64,000 nucleotides of DNA from Malaya genurostris (lineage: Eukaryota > Arthropoda > Insecta > Diptera > Culicidae), in the NCBI RefSeq assembly GCF_030247185.1, contig NC_080570.1, positions 152,099,641-152,163,640 on the forward strand, in the 5' to 3' direction. Shown piece by piece: positions 32,157-44,287 of the stretch. Position 1 is the first letter of the stretch, and every line of letters begins with the position of its first letter. The translations under genes and the position numbers were made by a program. The notes below the pieces were generated by a model that did no database searches, was not told where the DNA came from, and worked only from the letters and a program-made list of their open reading frames with translations.

Positions 32157-34099
32157 CTGTGGAGAAAAGAGAAGAAAAAATGTTTGTGTAAATTCTTTGA
32201 TGTTGCTGGTCTTCGACTTATCGGTGCATTAGCAGTTCACGTTGCACTGCTAATGCCACCTCGCGGTTCAACGTGACAGGAAAAAAAACCCCGAGAAAAG
32301 TTTGCGAATTGTTATTTTCACGCACTAAAGAATATTTTGTTTCATCGCACAATTTTACTTGTGTATCATCGATCTATCATTCTCGTATTACGGAACGGCA
32401 AGCAACTTGTGCCAGTGATAGATGGTCCTCCTGAAAGCAGGAAAAATGTAATCCTCCGTCTTCCCCTCCTCGCTCACAATTGTTTCCATCATTAATTGTT
32501 ATGAATTCCAGTCAGATTTCACAATCTGCAATCACAATTGTTCACAAACTGAATGAGAAAGAGAATTGCTCATTGGGAATTTGCCACACGGCATACAATG
32601 ACTTGGGTACCACCATCGGAATGATGCACTCACACACACACCTGTGTACATATCTACACCGTCACCTGCCAGTCATACACCAATCAAGTTCGGAATTTTT
32701 GCCGTTGTCAGTTATTTCTAGCAACAGGTGCGATCCCCATCCTCAACCCGAGCCGGAGCTGGTCTCTATCGCACTGGGAACACTCGTCGTGTCCTCTCGT
32801 CGGAGGAAATGGGCGACTTTGGATGGGCAAAAACTCTCCGCGGCATGGCCCCTGCCTTCCACCCCATCCAGCAGCGCCTTCCTGCTCACGAAACGTTCGA
32901 AATCGGCACAGCACTCGGAAACCCGGCTGACGGGCGGAAATGGTATCATGCACATTTCAGCAGCGCGTGTTTCCTGCCGTCGCACAGTGGGGTTTTTGGG
33001 TGATCGAGTCGGTCAAAATTTTTTTGTTAAAATTGAGTTGCTCCCAAATATGTAATTTTTAAGTTTCGTCTTCGGATCATCAGTGCATTAGCAGTTTATG
33101 TTGAATTGCTAACAGTTCAGGTTGAACCATTTGGCAGATCGTATCGTATAAAAAGCCGCACAGCTTCGGAAAGGGTGTAGCCGGGTTTTCATATAAAATC
33201 TGCCCCCAAACAGAAAACAAATTGATATAAACTGTTTGAAAGGGTTTATATTGGAGATGATTTTCCCAAAATTTTAACCCCCAACCGCCATATTGGTGGA
33301 GTTAGGGTGGTTCTTCTGATTTTCATTTTATAAATTTTTCAAAAACCTATTTAGCAAAAAAATTGAGCAAAAATCAGGAATATTTTAGAAATTATGGGAA
33401 ACCTTTCTGATTTTTTTTCAGAATTTTTTACAATGTATTTCATTTAAAAAAAAATGTTCAAAATTTTCGAATTTTTTTTAATCGCACTTACAATTTTGGT
33501 ATCACTCTAGATTTTACATAAAAAATGGTCGAGATCTCAGAGATGGCGATTTTGATCAAACCAGTCGCAAATAAAAGGTCTCCCCGTCACCCTGAACGCT
33601 ATTGAATTATTTTGAGATCGGATGTTTACTTTTTGAGTTAAACGAAGTTTTATGACAAAGTTTTTTGACAATATCTGTCATAATTGACCATGAAAACAGA
33701 ATATGTTCTTAGACTTAGATTCCGCACGGTAATAGCTATCCAAAAAGTCAAAGAATGTTAAAATCCGTCCATTTTTCACGAATATATCGATATTTTTGTG
33801 TAAGCGATTTTTCGCCTTATTCCGGTAGCATTAGTTCTACTCGCTTGATGATAAAGCGATGTTTCGAAGCAAAATGAAACACGATTTTCAATACTTTTTT
33901 ATGCAATTGTTTCTTAGCACCTAAAAAATTATGCAAAGTGACGTTTTTCATGACATTCCGATTTTAGCACGGTTCGTTTTTGGCAACATAAACGTTCGAA
34001 CATGACATATGGATTAGAAAGATTTGTTGACAGTATTCGCAAATTCAAAACAGAGTCATATTTATATTGATTTATACTGCTTGCCTCAATAATTGCTGG
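32157..34099. other. Probable intron with MITE fragments
   Basis: Solo pieces of the T-family MITE occur at 32205-32285 and 33062-33140 (gtgcattagcagtt, ctgctaatgccacctcgcgg). Bases 32450-33010 are less AT-rich and look unique; a 191-codon ORF there has no family resemblance. Bases 33180-34000 are AT-rich and unassigned. Confidence 0.4.
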
Positions 34100-34900
34100 A
34101 AGAACACAACTTCTTCCACCCTTCTACCATTCGAAGAGGTTCGTCGAGATAAGAAAATTTGTGTGTGAAAAATAATTTCAATAATTTTGCTCGGAGATGG
34201 CTTAACTGATTTTTTACAAACTTCAACTCATATAAACAGTCCTATGCTCCCATATAAGATTTCTGATCATCATTTGGATCTGACTTCTGGTTCCAGAACA
34301 ACAGGATGATATGTGTAATGAAATTATAATAATGCCACTCATTTTGTTCGAACCTAGAACTGGCTGAACCGATTTCGTCCATCTAACATTCAAATAAAAG
34401 GTCTTAAGGTCCCATAAGAACTGCTTGTATTCTAATCAGATTCGACTTCCGGTTCAGGAGATACAGGGTGATTAGTGTAAAAGTTTCACATAAATTTATC
34501 GGGTTTATCGGGTTCACAGATTCTGAGAGTCGATGACCAAATAAACTTATTTCTGTTTTACTGGTATTCGCTTTTCGATCCGGCAACGTACCCAAAAATT
34601 TTTATGTAGAACGCACTACACTGGCTACAGTGATTTTCAAAAATTTCGAATCTAATGATCAATTAGGCTAAAACAACTAATTTTTCTTCTACATGGATTT
34701 CCGATTTCTGTTTCCGGAAGTATCGGGACTAGAGAAGCTAAGAGAAGGCCAAAACGAATTCAATAAACAAAACTTTAAGTTAAAACAAACTTATGGTTCC
34801 ATACAAAATTTGTGAATTTTATCCGATTCCGACATCCAATTTTGAAATTACAAGGTAATGAGATTTTAAAATTCAAACCGTCATCGAAGCGATACCAAAA
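34100..34900 (-). repeat. Type B satellite-like monomers
   Basis: Three to four degenerate monomers in inverse orientation. Each has words like gagatggcttaactgatttt, aaggtcttaaggtcccataa and cttccggttcaggagatacaggg. The gagatggctgaaccgattt part is the inverse of a phrase in type A monomers, so the two types are related. Confidence 0.65.
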
Positions 34901-35835
34901 AATCTTCAAAGTTGGGCTCAAAACTATTTCAATTTTTTCGTCATACTAATTCAAGGACATACGATCTTTTTTGGGTTATGCTGGTCTCTGAATACCATTG
35001 CTGGAAGTACCATATAAAATGACAAAAACTTTAAAGAGGAACTCACTTCTGCATCTCATGGAATGCTTAATCGATTGTCACTCGTTTAGAATTGAGGGAA
35101 TAATTTTAGGGTTTCATACAATCTCTATCTTCGATTCGTCGATTGGTCCTGGAAATTATTTCATGAAATCTAAAACCATCGAAGAATATTCACGTAAAAA
35201 AACATGCGGATTAATAAAAAAAAGGTATCACGTTTTTAAATAATATCGACTTTGAAAATTTTAAGATTTCCGAAATCGAACATGTTTTCTTAGTATGTAA
35301 AATACGACATTAAAAATTAAAAACATCCCATTAAAAATAAAACAATTCAAAGGTTCCCATAATAAAAACAAAAATAAAGATCATGGTGTATTCACTAAAC
35401 AAAAAACTTATTCAAGTGACCAATTAGAAACTTAATCCAGTTTGAGCGCTCAGATTGTTTGTGAATTGGAAAAATTGACAATTGGATTCTTTCATAATAG
35501 TTGATTTTTTAATCCTTCCAACATTTTTTGTTGTATTGTAGTTTTTTTTTATATATCCTTTAACTGGAAGTAAATGATGCTAATTTCAAAGCTACTTAAA
35601 AGATCAATTGTAGACACGAACAACCTCAAGATATAAATCTGAAAAAATGAAACGATTTTATTTTGATAATGATAATTTTCAAGAAAAATAACGTACAAAG
35701 TTATTATTTTTACAAACTGTGAATCGATTCAAAAGAAGATTTCATATATTTTGAACGAGAAATGTTTAATCAGTAATTATTAATTACAATTTGAATCAGT
35801 AATATATAGAGTAATTCATAAAGCAGATATGGGCT
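34901..35835. other. AT-rich non-coding stretch
   Basis: Nothing named. Short ORFs only. Confidence 0.35.
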
Positions 35836-35839
35836 TCTG

Positions 35840-35925
35840 TGGTTCAGTCGATTAACTGACGCGCTTTGTGATCTAATGTTTCTCGGTTCAAGTCGCGCTG
35901 TTGCCAACGATGTTTTTTATTTCAT
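35840..35925 (+). repeat. tRNA-like (SINE) head
   Basis: The plus strand reads tggttcagtcgattaactga (A-box-like) and, about 40 bases later, a B box cGGTTCAAGTC, followed by a T-rich tail. It has the box spacing of a tRNA-type RNA polymerase III promoter. Arms are too damaged for a tRNA gene. No target duplication identified. Confidence 0.5.
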
Positions 35926-36102
35926 TCGATTTCAAGCAATGTAATGTTTAAACCACACAATTTTACATGTTCTTGAATGTTATGTGTGAAATACGCTCCA
36001 TTTATGTGCATCTTATAAGATATAAGAGCACAATTTTTTTGTCGTGAATACGACTAACTTTACTATGGGGTGCCTTTTCAAAATTTACCCTCTGAGACAG
36101 TG

Positions 36103-37234
36103 ATAAGTTTTTGATCGTGAATATCTCTTGTTGTATCTAACGAATCAACATAATTTTTGCTACATGCCATCGGAAATATGATCACAATTTAATGATGAAA
36201 TATTCAGTTGTGTGACATAATCTCAAATAATTCAAAATTAAACTATTCTGAAATGTTTGGTATAAACGAGTATCAAAGAGGATAATTCATAGGGCGCGTT
36301 TGCCTTTCTCGTATTTTAGAAGCTCATAGCTCAGAGATCTGTGAAAGGATTTATATAATCTAACTACCAATAAAATCGAAATTTTTCAACTTAAGCGTGT
36401 AAAGAAAAAGCATTGAAGTATTTCAATAGTACACTATTGAATAATCTGTTTCATTTGACCCATGTCAACACCAGCCAATCAGAACGCGTTCTGAGGAAGA
36501 GAACAAAATATCTGCTGATGTACAACAAATCGTTCGAGAAAATGTTCCGAAAAGTGTTTAATATCGTAGTGAGCTCCACAATTTGGGCCTTCTGAAAGGC
36601 AGGAATGAATCCCGTACAGCATCCGGATAGTTTCTTTCAATGAAATGCAAATCCGAAATGAAATAATCGAAATTAAAATTCTGTATGTATTTTTATAGCC
36701 GTTAGGACAGCCCATTAGTGAAAAATCCACAAACGGAATCAGGTAAAAACAAACCTCTCAACAAAACTTGGATCAGTTTGGATTCTATCGCCACTGCGAG
36801 CAGATGTGTTTTGTGTCGTCTGCACAACTAATTTCGCTTTCGACAAGAGTGATTACGTCACAGCTGCCAGTCATTTGCATTGGTGAAAAAGCAACGATGA
36901 AGAGCATTACACAAAATCAGCCGTTCTAATGACTCTGAAAGTTTTCCAAAGAACTATTAGGATTTGTTGTTCGCAAATCGAAGGGAAATATCCTCAGTTT
37001 AGTGCAAATCTAGAACTGTTTGATTTGATTTTTGCACTTTTCGTTTTGTGAAATTAGTAACCTAGATCAAGTGAAGCCTTCTTTGTTTTTACGAAAAATG
37101 TGGAAAAGGGGAATACTTGCATAATTCATACAATTGATCAACTAATTGATATTCGGAAGTGTTAAGGAACATGTCAGTTGTTTTCGTATTCACGACATCC
37201 AGTTATGTCTCTGACATTACCCACCCGCCTTTTT
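36103..37234 (+). repeat. 1.1-kb dispersed repeat (family D), copy 1
   Basis: Matches 46372-47505 in inverse orientation over its whole length. Shared anchors are gtgataagtttttgatcgtg at one end, ttctgattggctggtgttga (minus) in the middle and ctctgacattacccacccgc at the other. Contains TATA-like ctataaaa (minus strand, near 36700) and a CCAAT box (ccagccaatcag, 36473). A minus-strand ORF at 36479-36730 is partly shared with copy 2, but a frameshift there argues against coding. A further copy of the word gtcgtgaatacgac at 36042 may be its outer end. Confidence 0.75.
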
Positions 37235-37245
37235 AGAACTGTGCA

Positions 37246-37665
37246 TAGTGAGGTCTTTTTAACGCGGTTTTTTTACACGCGGATTTCCGAAATTACGCGG
37301 TTTTCTTGTTTGTCTTAGAAATGCATGAAACGTCCTGATCTGTTGCTATCTCGAAAAAGTTTTCACGTCAACTCTCTGACACTGACAAATTTTCTACTTA
37401 AAAAAAATTTCAGATTACACCAGATCTTGACATTTCATGCATTTCTAAGACAATTGGCGTCAAAAAAAATATTCGATTTTGTGTTTTTTTTTATCTACGC
37501 GGATTTCCGAAGCTACGCGGTTGCCAATTCTCTTAGTCCCAAAGTCGTTTTTTGTGAGATTACACCAAATCTGGACGTTTCATGTGTTTCTAAGATATTT
37601 TCAAAGTTACGCGACTTTCCGAAGTTACGCGGAATGTATCCCCGGTGTAAAAAGAGACCTCAGTG
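37246..37665. mobile_element. TA-inserted MITE (family M), long form
   Basis: The left end is degenerate (gtgaggtctttttaacgcgg). The right end is clean (gtaaaaagagacctcagtg) before TA at 37666-37667. The core mixes tacgcggatttccgaagtta units with two copies of a block containing cagattacaccagatcttga and catgcatttctaagac. Inserted next to the end of repeat D. Confidence 0.8.
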
Positions 37666-37860
37666 TAGATCTCGACGTTTTGTGCATTTCTATGACAAAA
37701 AAAGTAAATCCACATTGCTTTGACAATTCGCATAAAAAACCAAATAACTTCGAATAGTCGCATGAAGAAGTCTCATTAAAAAATCTCACAAAAAAGAAAC
37801 TTGAGTGTATCATGTCTTTACTGAAGTGCCGAAAGAATAAAACCGTCTAACATACACATA

Positions 37861-38338
37861 CACTGAAGTCTTCTTTTTAGCGTTTTTTGTTTTTTTCACG
37901 CGACTTTTTTACGCGGATTTGCAAAGTTACGCGGTTTTTTACGTGGATTTTCAAAGTTCCTGTTTTCTAGTTTTGTCTTACAAATGCAATAAACGTCGAG
38001 ATCTGGTATTATCCCAAAATGTTTTTTTTTAAATTCATCTCTCTAACGCTGAAAATTTTATATTAAAAAAAAAATTTCAGATTACCTCAGATCTTGACGT
38101 TTTGTGCATTTCTAAGACATTTGGCATCGAAACAAAATTTTCAATTTCGAAAATCTCAAAAGTTTTTCCAAAGTCCAATAATTTCTGATATTACATCAAA
38201 TCTGGACGTTTTATGCATTTCTAAGACATTCGGTATAAAATTTTTTTTTTCTATATTTTTCCGTTTTTTTACGCGGATTTCCGAAAATACGCGTTTTTTA
38301 CGCGGTACGTATCCCCCGCGTAAAAGGAGACCTCAGTG
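37861..38338. mobile_element. TA-inserted MITE (family M), long form
   Basis: CACTGAAGTCTTCTTTTTAG at the left after TA (37859-37860), and taaaaggagacctcagtg at the right before TA (38339-38340). Several acgcggatttycgaaa-type units and three copies of the cagatctkgacgttttrtgc block. Only about 190 bases from the previous copy. Confidence 0.85.
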
Positions 38339-38340
38339 TA

Positions 38341-39270
38341 GTAGTCATTCAGGACTTTTGATACCGCATGAGAACCGATTTGTGCTGAGTTCACATAACT
38401 AATTTCTTATTTTTACGTTTCGTCTACTGATGAGTGCATTAGCAGTTTATATTGAACTGCTAATGCCACCTCGCGGTTCAACCTAAATCTAAATCACTAA
38501 GCAGACCGATTTAGTATGTCAATTAGGGTGTGAATATTGAGGGGTCATCTCTAATTCCGGAAAGCGGTAGTGCTCAAAAGTTTAGGCACTTCAAAATAAA
38601 AGTCCCTATGAAAAATTTTAACTTAACCGGATATGGGTAAGTGTTGCCGATCTTGAATAATTATCATGAAATTTCCGGAATTTCTTTGATGGCTATTGCT
38701 TTAGAATTGCATGAAAAGTCGAGATGAAGTGTCATCTGGAAAATATTGTTTTTTTTTCCTGGGACTTGAGAATCGAAAAAAAATTGTTGATGCCCAATGT
38801 CTTAGAATTACATGAAACTTCGAGATTTAGTCTTATATCGAAAAAAATACTTGGATCGCATTCCCACATGCATCACCGGAAGGGGTTCGACTCAGGGTAG
38901 CCGACTGCCGAGAACATGTTGAAATTTTTATCGTGTTTTGTAGTAGCATGTGCTTCCTACGCGATAGGAGTTAATTTCGATATCTACTCCGTAACATAAT
39001 TCATAAATAACATTCCTTAATAACTGTTAAAAAAAGAAAATAGATCCATTGATTAAACATTCCCCAGATAATCGACAACATTTAGTCTATCCTTATTGTT
39101 AGTAAGGATAATTTTAATAAGAAGAAATATAATAGAATTTTCAATAATAAAAATTTAAAATATCTTTTAGGAGAAATTTTATCAGTATCTACTATCCTAT
39201 TTGCATTGTAGCTAACCAAACTTGGAGGCCGCGAGAAAACACACCACCAGATTAAACACTCACGGTAGAA
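38341..39270. other. Mixed repeat fragments
   Basis: A T-family MITE piece lies at 38414-38510 (tacgtttcgtctactgatga, gctaatgccacctcgcgg). Near 38880-38910 is a possible B box (GGTTCGACTC) and a tRNA-like piece. No gene. Confidence 0.4.
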
Positions 39271-39274
39271 TTTT

Positions 39275-39775
39275 CTGTAGACCAATTTAAGATTTTCAGC
39301 CAGAATCAAGTTCATATGGACTACATGGTTGCAAGAACCCAAACATTCGATTCTCTCAGCGATTGTTGAACCGATTTCCGCCAACTGTAAATGAAAAGTC
39401 CTACAGTACTAGAAAATTTGTTATTAATTTAATCTGGTTTCGACTTCTGGTTCCGAAAGTAGGAAGATGGTGAGTGTCATTAATTTCCAACCGTCGTAGA
39501 AAATGACAATACAAACACCGGGTGCATACATGTGCTTACACGAAAGAAGAAAAAATTCGCCCTTACGAACGATGCGCACAGCGTGCCTTGTTCGATTTCA
39601 TACTAGCGTCGATTATCATCGTATGATTGGCGACTCAAATAAATGCGAAATTTTTCAAACAGACAGTGACGGTCTCCGGATCCGGAAACAGATTGTCAAA
39701 AGTTGTCAATGTTAAACTTGCATCGATTTCTCTTGAAATGGCAATCAGAAAGGCATCATCACGCCACTAGGTGGA
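39275..39775 (-). repeat. Head/tail-conserved repeat (family H), head piece with type B monomer
   Basis: The minus strand begins ttaatccacctagtggcgtg at 39772 and continues atgatgcctttctgattgcc. Type B monomer words (ggttccgaaagtaggaagat) lie near 39440-39470. The same head occurs at 51484 and 53465. Confidence 0.6.
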
Positions 39776-39839
39776 TTAAAACAGTTTTTTTTTCATTTAA
39801 AAATAACTAGCGAACAAGCTTTACGCTGTCGAATGAGTC

Positions 39840-40265
39840 ATTTTTTTGTTAGTTGATAAGATTTTTTTAATAATCGGATCTCGGTATCCTTTTTTGCTGT
39901 GAGGATTATCATCATTTGCTTCATCGTTGTTGTGTTACCGTTGCATGAACGTTTGTCTTTATCTTTGACAATCTTTTTGCAGTTTTAGTACAAGATTTAC
40001 CGTAATGAGTACGTTGTTCGCCAAACCGGCAATTATTCAGCTGGTTCTTGTAGGTGACCAGCGATTTACAAGGATGCCCTGACCAAAACTCACGTTAGAT
40101 GGAATATTTTTACGCAATTACTCGCACGCAATTCTGGATACTGGCGAAAAGCTTCCACCACTCTTCCTTTTCGATGAAAAGAATTTCTCCGTACTGTGTC
40201 ATATTTTCTCGAAAGTAGTGCTCATTTATCTGCGGGAGAAAGTCACGAACTTCTATGGCACACAG
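39840..40265 (-). pseudogene. Gag-like ORF, diverged copy 3
   Basis: The minus strand reads IEVRDFLPQINEHYFREN, then MTQYGEILFIEKEEWWK, then CKSLVTYKNQLNNCRFGE and THYGKSC. These align with the intact protein's IEVRVHDLPSSVIDHYIRK, MSQYGEILSIEKEKW, CKSLVTYDNQMATCQYC and FHYGKPC. The second cysteine of the zinc knuckle is lost, and stops and frame changes are present. It is clearly more diverged than copy 1, so the family has been active over a long time. Confidence 0.75.
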
Positions 40266-40390
40266 TTCCAGTATCTAGATTTCTGTTCCCGAATATAGTT
40301 ACAGTTTCAGATTCCATATTCAGTTCCAGATGCAGTATCCTCTTCCAGAATCAAGTATTCAGTTCCAGATCCAGATTTCAGTTGCAAAAT
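40255..40390 (+). repeat. Short degenerate minisatellite (cagttccagat units)
   Basis: About ten variants of a 12-base unit such as ttcagttccaga. Composition and period resemble the larger array at 26930-27455. Confidence 0.65.
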
Positions 40391-40744
40391 TGAGGAGAAA
40401 TATACTACTGTTTTTGTGTTGTACATTCGAGGGAAATGACATCGATTTTATGGAGCATCGAAGTTTTTTTTTTAAATAATCGACTCTTTTCAGAGCCTCT
40501 ACCATTTTGCGCGAAAAACTAATTCGATAGTTCATGACTTGTTAGCGACCAAACCTGAACAGACTAAATTTGGAATGAACCATATTTGCTGTTAGTTTAA
40601 TCCAAGAAACATTTTTTGTTCATCTTAAAAATAATTACAGTTTAATTTTCCCGACCCATTGAGGTCTGCACAGCCTTCTCTGCAACCGATTTAGCTACTT
40701 TTGTTTAAGATTTTAGTTTTTTTTTCTGATGTTGTTTATATTGA

Positions 40745-41010
40745 GAGAGTTCCCTCTTCACCGCTCGACAGGTCGCCCTCCGGGCAGTTTCGATACAATA
40801 TTCGATTTATACCATTCCAAAACATATTTGGCGTAGTGACAAGATGCCAAATCAGGCCAGAACAGCGAGGCAGTATCATGACTGCGTAAAATTGGTAACA
40901 ATCGCTTCTTTAGGCATTCTTTACGGTATATTTTTCTTGTTTACCGTTTCGGTAGTGAGGAAGCTTTGGCTCTCTCGAACCCATCTGCTTATTGCCTGCC
41001 AAATTTTTTT
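40745..41010 (-). pseudogene. DD37E-type transposase remnant
   Basis: The minus strand reads IWQAI near 41000, then YRKECLKKRLLPILRSHDTA and SLFWPDLASCHYAKYVLEW. These cover the second catalytic Asp segment and its upstream helix. The end of the match near 40745 passes into unrelated sequence. One frameshift inside. Confidence 0.78.
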
Positions 41011-42095
41011 TTTCAGAACTTTTTTTTTAAATCAACTTTTGACCGGCTACATTGCCCAAACAGCCCTCTGTGCGGCGGGGCAAATTCAAACCAAGGCCTG
41101 TTGGGCTCAGGTTTTTTTATTGCATTTAAAATAATGGAGCGACGCTACACTTCTACTGACAGTACAAACCTGCACTAGCAACAGCAGCAATGTGTGCAGC
41201 AACTTGTGTGGTCAAAGCTAGATGAGCTGAGGATGTGCAACTCGGAAAACTACGGACCAACGTTGCGAAACGAAAGTTCAATCCTCTGTGCGGGCCCGGG
41301 AACGAGCAAAGTCACCCTTTTCAATTAAGTTTTGTTTTGTGGCTGACCGGGATGGCCATTCATCAGTCCGGTAGAGACAGACGGTGGCGAGGATTCGAGG
41401 TATACCAACACGAGAGGTGGGATATTGTTCGGTTGGGTTGAATGGGTGCATCGATAAAATTGTGGTAAATTCACTTAATCAACCATTTGAGGGGTTGATA
41501 TTGCGGTTTATTCATGGTAATTATATTAGCAAAACAAAAGTGAACTGGGTTAGGTTAATTACGAAAAATAACTACCCGGAGTTCACTGGATTGTGCAATA
41601 AATAAAACTTTACCTTTCTCATTTTTTCATGCCATCCTGATCAAAAATGTGTATCCAAGCCAAACTATTCGAATATACTCCCGTTGCTTGTGATGTTGGC
41701 AAAATGAAAACTCTGCTCGATGGCTGGAAAACCGATCCAACATCCTACTTAAATAGATGACGGCAGGCTAGAATTTCCTGTTGGGACAGATTTTCGTTTC
41801 AGTGTAATGAAAACCGGCGTGATTATAAAAGCTTCGTTTTATATGTCAGAGTTTCAGTTTTCCACAGCTATTCTGGAGATAGCCTCGCCGAAACATAATT
41901 ACATCGATTCATCACTTTTTTGAGACAGCTTGTCCTGTAGGAGTAAATGTTTGGGAGATGCTTCTAACAAAGCGGAATTTTTTTTTTCCGGGATCTTTTC
42001 ACTTGGAGTTCGAATGCAACAAAAGTACTCGTAATTTACGAATGATGCCTTTTGAAATCAACAGGGAAGATGTTTAAATCTGATCATAGAATGTT
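41011..42095. other. Unique non-coding stretch
   Basis: No repeat or gene recognised. Bases 41060-41430 are less AT-rich than average. Confidence 0.35.
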
Positions 42096-42099
42096 GATT

Positions 42100-42335
42100 G
42101 AAGATGCAAGAAGGAGTGCCACCTTGCACTGTCCTTCCCAATCTCCCGACGCAAACCCGTTCGAAAACGACTAGGGTTACCATGAAGAGCAAGAAAGTCG
42201 ACCAAAACTAGCGGACAAGCGAAATATTTACGTAGAAAATATCTGGACTAAAGGTGGCTTCGCAAAGCTGTCAGCTTCCGAGTGGTCCGTGCCGTTCCGA
42301 ATAAATCGTTTAAAGCGGACATTGAAGGGAAAATT
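42100..42335 (+). pseudogene. Tc1-like transposase C-terminal remnant
   Basis: The plus strand reads CPSQSPDANPFEND, a stop, then GYHEEQESRPKLADKRNIY. SQSPDxNPxEN is the hallmark around the last catalytic Glu of Tc1-type (DD34E) transposases. About 70 codons remain. No terminal repeats found. Confidence 0.7.
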
Positions 42336-42339
42336 GACC

Positions 42340-43135
42340 AGAAAATGAAACAACGCGTTCGTAACTTTTCATCCCGACAACGTCCGGCCTCAAGTTACGG
42401 TTCCGATCGAAAATTATTTGGATGATAGTGGATGGAAGATCTGTTCTCTCCCGCTTTATATTTCTGACTTAATGCTACCCGGTTACCACTTTGTAATAAT
42501 ACTAACAAATGGGTAAAAATTAATTAACACTACAAATGGTCCCATCTACTAATGACGGTTTATGTATATGAACTTTTCTTGAAATTATTTTAGAGTAATT
42601 CTTTATCCTTTCTAAAATTTCATCTGATAAGGAGGAAAGATGATGGTCATGGTCATAATGTAAGATAGTCAAAAGAAATTATTCCCAATTACATGACTAT
42701 AACCGCTACCTCTAAACAAGAAGTTACTGTCATTTTCAGATTCGATTTAATAACTTTTTCATTCCGTTGCTCTTTAATTTCTAATCTTTTTCATGTACAG
42801 ATTTTCAATAAAGAATTTTGAACTTCCCGATACAGATTTACAAATTCTTCTCCCGAAAAATAAAGATTTATATCTGGCAACCCTGCATGTTATACGAAAT
42901 TCAACAAAGCACGCTGCGAACAGAGTAAAGGCGGTGGTGTTTTCTTCTTCCGTACCAGCACGTAGCGGTTTTGCATCGTCATTTTGTATGACGGTTTGAA
43001 AGGCCTAACAATTACGGAACCGGTTTAACCGTTGCGAAGTGAGTTCGGTTTTTGGACCCTTTATTCATTATCATCGGTGCTTTTGGAAGCGGAAACCGGG
43101 GACTAGTAGTCCAACTTACAAGATCTGTCCACTAG
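42340..43135. other. Non-coding stretch
   Basis: Nothing recognised. Part of the left portion could still belong to the Tc1-like element. Confidence 0.35.
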
Positions 43136-43139
43136 GTAA

Positions 43140-43655
43140 ATCGGCCAGATAACTTTCTAAAAATTTGCACATCTTTTTGCCATCACTTGTGAAAAAGATA
43201 CTCATGAAATTGAAAATTTTTCGCTTATCGCGCTGTAATAACGAAACCGGAAATCGAATCTAGATCAACTTTTCGGGGACTTTCTAACGAATTTCAAGAC
43301 CCTTCATTTGAGCTCTTAGGTTTTGAAAATCGGTTAAGACATTTTCGAGAGAATTGAGTGTGCATTTTCTCAAAGATTTGCACATACTACCTTGTAATTC
43401 CGGAACCGGAAGTCGGATAGAGATGAAATTCAATAGCAAAAGATCTTCCATTTGAATTTAAGTTTGTGAAAATCGATTGAGCCATCTTGGAGAAAATTGA
43501 GTGACATTATTTGTCACAGACATACTAATATACATACACATACACACAGACATGTTGTATTCTCGACGAGCTGAATCGAATCGGCTCTTCGGGCCTCACT
43601 TGTAAAGTCGGTTTTCATAGCGATTGAATAGACTTTCTATATAAGAATCAAAAAA
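43140..43655 (+). repeat. Head/tail-conserved repeat (family H), type B monomers and tail
   Basis: Two monomers (cggaaaccggaaatcga-like and attccggaaccggaagtcgg, each followed by aaaatcgrtt and gagaaaattgagtg). Then acacacagacatgttgtatt, gctgaatcgaatcggctctt and the tail gtcggttttcatagcgattg. The tail also closes the copy at 55776. No head is seen on the left. Confidence 0.7.
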
Positions 43656-43921
43656 AAAATAGCAAATAGACGTTGTCTACACTGATCTAAAAGCAGCATT
43701 TGACCAAACTGACCACGAAATACTTTTTTGTAAATTATATCGTCTCGGCTTATCTGTGCTGCTCGTATCTACGGTATCTAGGGTATTACGAGTGAAGTTG
43801 AATAATTGCACATCATTTCAATTTACAAACAAATCAGGGGTTCCACAAGGCAGTAATTGGGGACCATTGCTTTTCGTATTGTTTTTCAATGATGTCTCTT
43901 TTGCTTTGCGGAAGGACTTTG

Positions 43922-44046
43922 GTAAAAGATACGCTCAGAGACAGGACTCGAACCTGCGTTCTCATGAACCCTGAACCTTGTGAAAGACACAGCTCTAAAA
44001 CACGGTTAGGCACGACACTCCTGTTTCTGAGCGTATCTTTTTCCAA
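43922..44046 (-). repeat. tRNA-like unit inside a 25-bp inverted repeat
   Basis: The outer 25 bases at each side (gtaaaagatacgctcagaga and its inverse gagcgtatctttttcc) can pair, with about one mismatch. Within, the minus strand has a perfect B box GGTTCGAGTCC, and the flanking gcagg and cctgt form a T-stem. An A-box-like segment (gtcgtgcctaaccg) lies about 60 bases upstream. I could not fold a full cloverleaf. It occupies the place of the missing YADD part of the LINE. Confidence 0.55.
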
Positions 44047-44287
44047 AAAATCATCTTTTCGGTTAAGATTTTCATTCATTTGGCTTCTCCAATATATGGT
44101 TTCACTCAGTCATTGCAAAAACTGAAGAATTTGATTTACAGTATTTAACTAGAGCTAATCAGGTGGGCAATTTAGGAATATTGTTGGATGAAATATTGAC
44201 ATTTGATTTACATCGATCACTGATCATTTCAGAAGTATCAAGTCAGTTGGGATTTTTTTTTCGAAAATCGCTAAGGATTTTGAAGAT

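Noticed and set aside
32480..33055. A 191-codon plus-strand ORF near the J-domain exon
   Set aside because: No domain, no plausible splice frame, opposite strand to the only recognised exon, and overlapping ORFs of 80-90 codons in other frames; looks like chance in a less AT-rich stretch.
36479..36730. 83-codon ORF shared by the two 1.1-kb repeats
   Set aside because: Copy 2 has the same peptide only after a frameshift, and no family likeness; conservation is due to recent duplication.
38880..38910. B-box-like GGTTCGACTC as a further SINE
   Set aside because: No A box at the right distance and no recognisable body; a single motif is not enough.
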